Below, piece by piece: positions 1-4,698 of a DNA stretch of 7,475 nucleotides. Position numbers and translations under genes: made by a program. Every line of letters starts with the position of its first letter. The stretch's first letter is position 1. This stretch comes from PFJX01 sp964646585 (GTDB taxonomy: Bacteria > Pseudomonadota > Gammaproteobacteria > Burkholderiales > Thiobacillaceae), in the NCBI GenBank assembly GCA_964646585.1, contig CAZYEY010000143.1, positions 1 to 7,475 of the forward strand. The letters run 5' to 3'. Under the pieces are notes generated by a model. The model had not been told where the DNA came from and ran no database searches. It saw only the letters and a program-made list of their open reading frames with translations.

Positions 1-1
1 C

Positions 2-100
2 AACCCCAGGCGCAGGCATTCCACGCTCGGCTACGCCTCGCCACAGCAGTTTCTGAACGAGTGGATCAGGCGTCAGCATGAATGCGAATTGGCAGCATAA
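2..100 (+). CDS. IS3-family transposase (OrfB), C-terminal fragment
   Basis: An open frame enters from the left edge and ends at TAA 98-100, giving 32 residues. It contains RRRHSTLGYASPQQF, which matches the conserved tail of the IS3-family DDE integrase core (typically N.RRRHS.LGY.SP..F), just after the catalytic glutamate region. The rest of the protein, including the DDE residues, lies outside the window, so it cannot be said whether the transposase is intact. OrfB normally cuts and joins the IS ends in the cytoplasm. It is followed by about 40 bp that could be the IS right end. The motif is recognised from memory of the family; no subgroup can be assigned. Confidence 0.8.
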   Translation, partial: NPRRRHSTLGYASPQQFLNEWIRRQHECELAA

Positions 101-139
101 TGCCGTCGGGTTGGAAGGCGAAAAATCGAGGGAAGCTCA
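101..139 (+). mobile_element. Possible right end of the IS3-family element
   Basis: After the transposase stop there is a short non-coding stretch that includes GAGGGAAGCTCA, ending in CA at 138-139. IS3-family elements begin with TG and end with CA, and the transposase stop usually lies a few tens of bases from the terminus, so this is a reasonable place for the end. The matching left inverted repeat (expected TGAGCTTCCC) is outside the window, so this is a guess from position and the terminal dinucleotide. Confidence 0.25.
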
Positions 140-322
140 CCCGGCGGCCTGGTCAAAATCTCGTCCCCCACCCGCATACGGTAGGGCCTGGGCGACACCT
201 CCCCGACCGCAGTTGATCTCGTAAGTCCTTATCGCACAGAGACTTGCCAACCGTAGCCTTTGCTGCGGCTGGGGTCGGCTTGCGAACCTTCGGCGCATTC
301 CATTGCATTCCCGGAGGTACCG
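140..322. other. Non-coding leader upstream of alpA
   Basis: I see no credible gene here; the open frames on either strand lack a recognisable product and a ribosome site. The alpA promoter should lie here, but no convincing -35/-10 pair is visible. TTGATC at 213-218 has no good -10 at 16-18 bp. The last 30 bp hold two GCATTCC words (295-301, 305-311), and a third overlaps the alpA start codon (325-331). Confidence 0.4.
313..317 (+). promoter_or_regulatory. Ribosome binding site that sets the alpA start
   Basis: GGAGG sits 5 nt before ATG 323. It is the only strong Shine-Dalgarno match in this frame, so it supports starting AlpA at 323 rather than at the further-upstream in-frame start near 260. 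Confidence 0.75.
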
Positions 323-541
323 ATGCATTCCTGCCAGAGCCAGCCCGCTCTGACCGTGCTGCGCCGTCCCCAAGTTGAAAGCCGGACAGGGCTTTCGCGC
401 AGTTCGCTCTACGCGCTGATCGCCAGCGGCCAGTTTCCTGCGCCGATCCGCCTCACAGCCAACACCGTGGGCTGGCTTGAGCACGATATTGAGCGCTGGA
501 TCGCGCAGCGCGCCATCTCGTCGGGCGTCAAGGGGCTGTGA
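323..541 (+). CDS. AlpA-family helix-turn-helix regulator
   Basis: This 72-aa protein is the usual size for AlpA/excisionase-like regulators. Residues 11-62 form a winged-helix/MerR-like DNA-binding fold: the helix pair around VESRTGLSRSSLYALIASG (about 18-36), then the typical FPAPIRL segment (38-44) and the tail GWLEHDIERWI (50-60), where aromatic and acidic residues are conserved in the family. AlpA of the E. coli CP4-57 prophage activates an integrase gene; relatives act as regulators or excisionases in genomic islands. The start at 323 is set by GGAGG at 313. The stop is 2 nt before the next candidate ORF, which suggests it leads the plus-strand operon. Its target here is unknown; the GCATTCC words over its own start are possible autoregulatory sites (inference). 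Confidence 0.9.
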   Translation: MHSCQSQPALTVLRRPQVESRTGLSRSSLYALIASGQFPAPIRLTANTVGWLEHDIERWIAQRAISSGVKGL

Positions 542-543
542 CG

Positions 544-699
544 ATGGGGCCTGTCTTTGCCACGACGCTGCGACCATTCGCACGCCTCGCACCGCCTCGC
601 GTGAGTGCAAACCCAGCGTCTATCGAGGGATTCGCAAGATTCGCAGGATTCGCACAGCGCATCCCCGAAATCGCGAATTTCCAGTTGGGGGCCTGCTGA
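544..699 (+). CDS. Candidate 51-aa ORF bridging alpA and the DUF3987 gene
   Basis: ATG 544 lies 2 nt after the alpA stop and has AGGGG at 531-535, 8 nt upstream. The TGA at 697-699 overlaps the ATG of the DUF3987 gene as TGATG. The protein is short and hydrophobic/arginine-rich (MGPVFATTLRPFARLAPP...), with a GFARFAGFAQ stretch encoded by three 9-bp DNA repeats. I recognise no family. The tight junctions on both sides suggest at least translational coupling between alpA and the DUF3987 gene. However, the peptide sequence may be dictated by the repeat DNA rather than by protein function. It could be a leader peptide or simply an open frame across a repeat region. Confidence 0.4.
   Translation: MGPVFATTLRPFARLAPPRVSANPASIEGFARFAGFAQRIPEIANFQLGAC
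575..655 (+). repeat. 9-bp tandem repeats upstream of the DUF3987 gene (left cluster)
   Basis: Three in-register copies of GATTCGCAN lie at 629-637, 638-646 and 647-655, with the first 8 bases identical in each. Degenerate units with the same spacing lie upstream: CATTCGCAC at 575-583 and GCCTCGCAC at 584-592. The same word occurs in the opposite orientation after the DUF3987 gene (2187-2213, 2259-2267). The short unit and direct tandem arrangement resemble iterons or regulator sites. The 9-nt period also keeps a reading frame, so a coding origin is possible. Confidence 0.7.
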
Positions 700-2105
700 T
701 GAAAGGGGTTCCCAGCGTGCCGCGTCCCGAGTGGGCCATGGGTCAAGCCCCCATGCCGCTGACGCGTGAATTGCCACCGGCATCTGCCTTTCCGCACGAA
801 GCCCTGGGCACCATCGGCAGCAGCGTCGTGACGCTGATGCACCGGGTCATCCAGGCCCCGGTCGCGCTCGTCGGGCAAACCATTCTGGCGGCCATGAACC
901 AGGCCAGCCAGCCGTATGCCAATGTTTGCATCGATGGGCGGGTGTCGCCGCTGTCGGAGTACTTCCTCACCCTGGGCGAGTCTGGCGAGCGCAAATCGGC
1001 GGCCGATGGCTGGGCACTGGCCAGTGTGCGCCAGCAGCAAAAACAACTGATGGCGCAGTACGAGCAGGACCGTGATGTCTTCGACAAAGCCCTGGAGGTG
1101 TACGAGACCACGAGCAAGCGCATCCTCGCGGACAAGAAACTCAGTCCCGAAGCCAAGCAAGCCCAATTGCAGGCACTGACCAAGCCCCAGGCGCCGGTGA
1201 TGCCCTTGCTCATCGTCTCCGAACCCAGTTCGGAGGCCATTCAACGGCAGTTGATCATCGGTGAACCCTCCATTGGCCTGGTCAACGACGAGGGTGGGCA
1301 ATTCCTCGGTGGGTTTGCGATGTCCCCCGAAAAACGCCTGGGCACCTTGACCACCCTGTCGCGCCTGTGGGATCGCGGTGAATTTGACCGGGTGCGGGTC
1401 GGTGATGGCTCGGGCAGCTACTACGGCCGTCGTCTGTGCCTACACCTGATGGTGCAACCGGCGGTCGCTGCCAGCCTGCTGGCGGACCCGCTGGCCCGGG
1501 AGCAAGGCTTCCTGGCCCGCTGTCTGGTGAGCTACCTCGCATCCACCGCTGGAACACGCACCTATGTGGAAACCGACCTCAGCACCGCACCGGCGTACCA
1601 GGCTTACAACGCCCGCCTGAGCAAACTCCTGGCCGGGCAATGGCCGAAAGCCAACGATCATGAACTCGACCCACCCAACTTGTTCCTGAGTCCGCGGGCC
1701 AAACGGACCTGGATTGCCCTCTACAACGATCTGGAAGCGGGTTTGGCACCCGGGGGCCCTTTCGTGAGCGTCCGGGCGCTGGTATCCAAAGCCCCTGAGC
1801 ACATTGCGCGATTGGCTGGCACCTTTGCCGTCTTTGAGGGGGACGACGAAGTTCATGAGGAGCAGGTGGATCGCGCCCTGCACCTGATGCTGCATTACCT
1901 CGACGAGGCCCAACGGCAGTGGGCGCAGGTCAGATCAAGCCCGAGTTGCGCTTGGCCCAAGAGCTGCTGCAGTGGTGGCGAACCAAGGTGGGCCCCGGCC
2001 GGGTCGTCACGCTCACCGATGTCTATCGCAATGGTCCCAGTGCCATTCGCAGTGCTGCCGTGGCACGCGCTGTGGTGCGCATCCAGATGGACCACGGCTG
2101 GCTGA
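699..2105 (+). CDS. DUF3987 (YfjI-like) primase/helicase-like protein, frameshifted near its C terminus
   Basis: The start at ATG 699 follows GGGGG at 687-691 and overlaps the stop of the preceding small ORF. Residues about 35-400 have DUF3987 features: a modified Walker A-like motif GESGERKS at 93-100 (arginine in place of the usual glycine before KS), a charged, probably coiled-coil insert at about 108-160, LIVSEPSSEAI at 171-181, and a Walker B-like GLVNDEGG at 193-200. Proteins of this family are common in genomic islands and phages beside primase or AlpA genes and are thought to act in element replication as ATPases; the reaction is not established. From residue about 409 (base about 1922) the frame becomes cysteine-, tryptophan-, serine- and proline-rich and does not look like protein. 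The expected family C terminus continues in the -1 frame at 1922-2161. The ORF as read therefore has about 60 spurious residues at its end. Restored length would be about 485 aa. The cause could be a real mutation or a sequencing error in the GGG at 1921-1923. Confidence 0.8.
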   Translation: MKGVPSVPRPEWAMGQAPMPLTRELPPASAFPHEALGTIGSSVVTLMHRVIQAPVALVGQTILAAMNQASQPYANVCIDGRVSPLSEYFLTLGESGERKSAADGWALASVRQQQKQLMAQYEQDRDVFDKALEVYETTSKRILADKKLSPEAKQAQLQALTKPQAPVMPLLIVSEPSSEAIQRQLIIGEPSIGLVNDEGGQFLGGFAMSPEKRLGTLTTLSRLWDRGEFDRVRVGDGSGSYYGRRLCLHLMVQPAVAASLLADPLAREQGFLARCLVSYLASTAGTRTYVETDLSTAPAYQAYNARLSKLLAGQWPKANDHELDPPNLFLSPRAKRTWIALYNDLEAGLAPGGPFVSVRALVSKAPEHIARLAGTFAVFEGDDEVHEEQVDRALHLMLHYLDEAQRQWAQVRSSPSCAWPKSCCSGGEPRWAPAGSSRSPMSIAMVPVPFAVLPWHALWCASRWTTAG

Positions 2106-2161
2106 TCCCCCGGGTCCATCCCAAGGCCAAAGAAGCCTTCGAGCTGGTGGAGGCCCGATGA
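1919..2161 (+). pseudogene. Displaced C-terminal part of the DUF3987 protein (-1 frame)
   Basis: This frame reads GQIKPELRLAQELLQWW from about 1928, then VTLTDVYRNGPSAIR and a HGWLIPRV segment, ending at TGA 2159-2161. It has the composition and order expected for the C-terminal winged-helix-like tail of DUF3987 proteins (a resistance-to-unfolding helix, then 'GP..IR....A......L..HGWL'). It joins smoothly to the upstream DUF3987 frame if one base is added next to the GGG at 1921-1923, giving QRQW-x-AGQIKPE. A separate gene starting at GTG 1919 is possible but lacks a ribosome site. Its stop overlaps ATG 2158 of the following frame as ATGA, the kind of junction seen between genuine neighbours in this operon. 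Confidence 0.7.
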
Positions 2162-2185
2162 AACAACGCATTTGGCCATCCCCCC

Positions 2186-2277
2186 GTGCGAATTCTGCGA
2201 ATCCCGCGAAAACCCCCGACTGCATTGGCTTTGCGCACCTTCGAAGCCGGGCGAGTCGTGCGAATCCCGAACGTTCG
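2186..2277 (-). repeat. 9-bp repeats downstream of the DUF3987 gene (right cluster, inverted relative to left)
   Basis: On the plus strand TGCGAATTC (2187-2195), TGCGAATCC (2196-2204) and CGCGAAAAC (2205-2213) stand in tandem. A second group, GGCGAGTCG-TGCGAATCC at 2250-2267, is followed by the perfect 10-bp palindrome CGAACGTTCG (2268-2277). On the minus strand the unit reads GGATTCGCA, matching the left cluster at 628-655 in reverse orientation. Over 19 aligned bases (637-655 against the reverse complement of 2186-2204) I count 3 mismatches. Confidence 0.7.
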
Positions 2278-2327
2278 ACGCCACGCCGCCCAGCGTCAAC
2301 CCAGTCCCTGTGGGCGGCACTCGATAT

Positions 2328-2331
2328 GGAG
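2328..2331 (+). promoter_or_regulatory. Ribosome binding site favouring the start at 2338
   Basis: GGAG lies 6 nt before ATG 2338. A competing in-frame ATG at 2158 has GGAGG at 2149-2153 only 4 nt upstream and overlaps the preceding stop, so the longer form cannot be excluded. Confidence 0.5.
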
Positions 2332-2337
2332 CTCACC

Positions 2338-2604
2338 ATGAGTCATTCCAACCAGCATCCCTTGCACCCCGTCTGGGCCAGGGCCCTTGGCGTTCCTGCG
2401 CCGTCACCGACAGTGTTGCCGCCCAAGCCAGCAAACGCCTCGGTCACGGCATCTGAAGCGACAGACGGCTGGCAAGTCGTTGCTGCCGTCAATCCACGTC
2501 CCGGCGCACCGGTCGGCATCAAAAAGCAGGTCGGTCCACACCTGTGGATCAGCACGACCGTGCATCCCGGCGACCCGCGCTACCCATCCGCCCTGCATGT
2601 CTGA
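2338..2604 (+). CDS. Hypothetical protein, 88 aa
   Basis: I do not recognise this protein. From ATG 2338 it has a proline-rich N-terminal half (residues 8-32, with HPVWARALGVPAPSP) and a more structured C-terminal part (GWQVVAAVNPRPG and VGPHLWISTTVHPG, about 44-79) that looks like a small beta-rich unit. There is no signal peptide, membrane segment or metal site. The frame is open back to ATG 2158, which would add 60 residues encoded largely by the repeat cluster (RANSANPAK...). That low-complexity extension is why the shorter form is preferred. It sits 23 nt before the 314-aa gene and is probably cotranscribed with it. Confidence 0.6.
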   Translation: MSHSNQHPLHPVWARALGVPAPSPTVLPPKPANASVTASEATDGWQVVAAVNPRPGAPVGIKKQVGPHLWISTTVHPGDPRYPSALHV

Positions 2605-2627
2605 AACCTCAACCCATTGGAGCCACC

Positions 2628-3572
2628 ATGAGCCTGCTTTCTCAACTCAAAACCACTGTCAAGAAGTCATCTGCCAAGCCCACCGTTCCGGCCATTGAGC
2701 CCCCGACCCCCGCGACCTCGGAATCTGTACCCAGCCGTCCTGCCGACGATATCTGCGATCTGGAGTCCCTGGCCGGGATGCTTCAGCAACTGCAGACCCG
2801 CAATCAGCAATACCAGCGCGCCATTGATGCCTTGGTGGCCGCACGCCGTATCGTCAACGGCTGGGACCCGCAGCCCGAACCCGAATTGATCTGGTCGGTG
2901 CGCCGCGAAGTGCTGGTGGCGATGGATGACCAGGATGCCCTGGCGCGCTTTGACCGCGACCACGCGCAAGACCTGGCGGCCGAGCAGGCTGCCCGCCACG
3001 CGGCCACCCAGCAAGCGCTGGAGGCACCGGCACGGGTCAAGGCCCTGGAGCAGTACATCAAGGACCTCGCTGCTGAAATGGCGGGCGATGTGGATGAAGG
3101 CTTCATCCACAAGGAAATGAAACGGCTGTTCGAGCCCAGTGCACAGCGGATGCTGACGGCTGCGCGTGCCTTCGTGCAGGCCTGGCGGGAGATGAGGACG
3201 GTCGAGTCCAGACTGAAGAGCACGTTTCAGCTGACCCACTACAGCGTCCAGGGTGATCGCCGCAGCGGTTACGAGATGTCCTTGATCGGCAAGGCCAACG
3301 ATGGCGACCTGCTGCCCAACCTGATCGAAGGCGTTGCTTATGACGATCTGGTGGACCTGAATCGCCAGTTCCGCCGTGGTGACGATGTGCTGTCGCGTCA
3401 GATCAATCAGCAACTGACTAAAGCCGGAATTCCTGCAGGGACCCTGCGTGTGTATCACCCCGGCGCTTCCAGCGACGACCGTCCGATCTACGCCCCCGAT
3501 CCGAACCCGCCGCGCAAGCGCCCTGCGGAGTCGCCCTTCGGCGGTGCCACCGTGGTCACGATCCAGACCTGA
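2628..3572 (+). CDS. Hypothetical protein, 314 aa, helical/coiled-coil
   Basis: ATG 2628 has GGAG at 2619-2622, 5 nt upstream. The 314-aa product is not a family I can name. Residues 1-40 are lysine/proline/serine-rich and probably disordered. Residues 44-75 (LESLAGMLQQLQTRNQQYQ...) and 100-200 are strongly helical, alanine-, glutamine- and charge-rich, with coiled-coil potential. Residues 205-280 look mixed alpha/beta. The end (285-305) is proline-rich and basic (PDPNPPRKRPAE). There are no cysteine pairs, membrane segments or visible catalytic motif. Its place after the DUF3987 gene in the same direction suggests a role in replication or maintenance of the element, perhaps structural or DNA-binding; this is inferred only from position. 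Confidence 0.75.
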   Translation: MSLLSQLKTTVKKSSAKPTVPAIEPPTPATSESVPSRPADDICDLESLAGMLQQLQTRNQQYQRAIDALVAARRIVNGWDPQPEPELIWSVRREVLVAMDDQDALARFDRDHAQDLAAEQAARHAATQQALEAPARVKALEQYIKDLAAEMAGDVDEGFIHKEMKRLFEPSAQRMLTAARAFVQAWREMRTVESRLKSTFQLTHYSVQGDRRSGYEMSLIGKANDGDLLPNLIEGVAYDDLVDLNRQFRRGDDVLSRQINQQLTKAGIPAGTLRVYHPGASSDDRPIYAPDPNPPRKRPAESPFGGATVVTIQT

Positions 3573-3732
3573 AGCACTGCACCCCAGGCGAATTGGGTCC
3601 TTCCTCGCCAAAACGCCATACGGGGGGCGCGAGCGCGCTGCCCCGCTACCGACAGACCCCGAAACGGGGTTACCAGTTACCACCTCGGTTACCGCCCGGC
3701 ACCGCGCCGGGTTACCACTCAAGGAGCTTTTG
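3573..3732. promoter_or_regulatory. Structured spacer with hairpins and four GTTACC words
   Basis: This 160-bp gap has several possible hairpins. GGCGA at 3587-3591 can pair with TCGCC at 3605-3609, and GGGGC at 3624-3628 with GCCCC at 3640-3644, around a GCGC-rich loop. ACCCCG/CGGGGT at 3656-3670 has a 3-nt loop, and CCCGGC/GCCGGG at 3695-3711 a 5-nt loop. GTTACC occurs at 3669, 3676, 3688 and 3711, the last just before the ribosome site AAGGAG (3721-3726) of the next gene. No T-tract follows any stem, so a standard intrinsic terminator is not supported. It may be an operator, an RNA leader, or a replication or transfer structure. Confidence 0.5.
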
Positions 3733-4176
3733 ATGAACCACACGACAGAACCCCAAGCCAGCGACGGCACACGTCACGTGCCCGTTGAACGCCTGCAGCA
3801 CTACAACCCCGAAGTCGAGCAGCGCGTGCAAGGCTGGTTTGCCAGCGGCCAGCCGTTGGTCTGGATTCCCATCCTCAGACAGGAAAACTTCCCGGACGTG
3901 CCCCAGCAACTCCTGGAGTTTGCCGACAACTACCAGGAGGCAATGCGCTGGCCCATTCAGCATGTAGATGAACTCCTGCAGTTGCCCAATGGCATCACCG
4001 GCTGGTTGCTGCCCGCCGATGCTGACGACACCGATGTGGCCTGCGGCGTCTGGAATGGCGAGGTCTACATCCTGGGCGTCAAGGACCAACGCACCGGGCG
4101 TGCGCAGACCCTGCTGGGCGAGCGTTTCGATGTGGCGACAGGTCAGGTCGATGACGTTGAACGGAGCGCGGTTTGA
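3733..4176 (+). CDS. Hypothetical protein, 147 aa
   Basis: ATG 3733 is preceded by AAGGAG (3721-3726) at 6-nt spacing. I do not recognise the protein. It is acidic and soluble, with a helical first half (VERLQHYNPEVEQRVQGWF at about 18-36, then PQQLLEFADNYQEAMRW at 57-73). The second half is more beta-like (NGITGWLLPADADD and VWNGEVYILGVKD at about 86-118), ending in TGRAQTLLGERFDV. There are no membrane or metal-binding signs. The structured spacer in front suggests its expression is controlled separately from the upstream genes. A 60-bp gap without clear signals separates it from the recombinase cassette. Confidence 0.7.
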   Translation: MNHTTEPQASDGTRHVPVERLQHYNPEVEQRVQGWFASGQPLVWIPILRQENFPDVPQQLLEFADNYQEAMRWPIQHVDELLQLPNGITGWLLPADADDTDVACGVWNGEVYILGVKDQRTGRAQTLLGERFDVATGQVDDVERSAV

Positions 4177-4236
4177 CTTGGCTTCTGGTCGCCACAGCGC
4201 GTTCATGGACCTGTCTCAACCACAGGAGCATTTGAA

Positions 4237-4698
4237 ATGACGAACACCCCCAACGGCAGCATCTCGGCCCAACTGGCCGCGCTGCCGTCCCTGCCCATGG
4301 CCGAGCTCTGGGCGCTATGGGATCAGCACTTTCCCCGGCGGCCCAGCCATCGCAACCGCAATTACGTCGAATCGCGTCTGGCCTACCGCATCCAGGAATT
4401 GGCCTACGGGGCGCTGCCCACCAACATCCGCAAGATGCTGGTCGAGGCCGGGGCCAAGCATTCCAAGATCAAGTCCGCCGCCGGGCGCAGCGCGCAAACC
4501 CTGCTGATGCCCGGCACCACGCTGATCCGGGAATGGGATGAGCGCGAGTACCGCGTAACGGTCACGCCCGATGGTCTGTATGCCCTGGATGGCCAGGTGT
4601 TCAAGAGCTTGTCGGCGGCGGCGCGCCACATCACGGGCACGCAGTGGAATGGGCCGAAGTTCTTTGGTCTGCGCGGCGGCAAGGGAGATGGTCAATGA
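4237..4698 (+). CDS. DUF2924 domain-containing protein
   Basis: This 153-aa protein starts at ATG 4237, with AGGAG at 4224-4228. The N-terminal helical part carries LPMAELWALWDQHFPRRPSH (19-38), then NYVESRLAYRIQELAYG (42-58), both typical of DUF2924. The C-terminal part has PGTTLIREWDEREYRVTV (92-109), GLYALDGQVFKSLSAAAR (113-130) and ITGTQWNGPKFFGL (132-145). This resembles the small beta-rich RAMA-like fold that recognises or binds DNA; that likeness is from memory. DUF2924 proteins are regularly encoded directly before a serine recombinase, and here the stop overlaps the recombinase start as ATGA. The likely role is a DNA-binding accessory or directionality factor, which is inferred from linkage and not demonstrated. 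Confidence 0.9.
   Translation: MTNTPNGSISAQLAALPSLPMAELWALWDQHFPRRPSHRNRNYVESRLAYRIQELAYGALPTNIRKMLVEAGAKHSKIKSAAGRSAQTLLMPGTTLIREWDEREYRVTVTPDGLYALDGQVFKSLSAAARHITGTQWNGPKFFGLRGGKGDGQ

Noticed and set aside
213..241. TTGATC as the -35 of an alpA promoter
   Set aside because: No acceptable -10 hexamer lies 16-18 bp downstream.
575..655. CRISPR array
   Set aside because: Units are 9 bp, directly abutting and without spacers, so the layout does not fit CRISPR.
528..1301. Minus-strand open frame of 257 codons opposite the DUF3987 gene
   Set aside because: It has no recognisable motif and overlaps the well-supported DUF3987 catalytic region; a typical high-GC shadow frame.
1911..1936. Programmed -1 ribosomal frameshift in the DUF3987 gene
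   Set aside because: No X XXY YYZ slippery heptamer and no clear downstream pseudoknot are visible around the switch point, so a base loss or sequencing error is preferred.
3656..3670. Intrinsic terminator after the 314-aa gene
   Set aside because: The stem ACCCCG/CGGGGT is followed by TACCAG rather than a T-run, and it is 84 bp past the stop; better treated as part of the structured spacer.
2667..3770. Long minus-strand open frame (367 codons) opposite the 314-aa gene
   Set aside because: It lies antisense to a gene with a good ribosome site and plausible protein composition. Its translation is arginine/glycine-rich without domains, as expected for the complement of high-GC coding DNA.
4173..4206. 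TTGACT as a promoter for the recombinase cassette
   Set aside because: The best -10-like sequence (GTTCAT at 4201-4206) is 22 bp away and poor, so the pair is not convincing.
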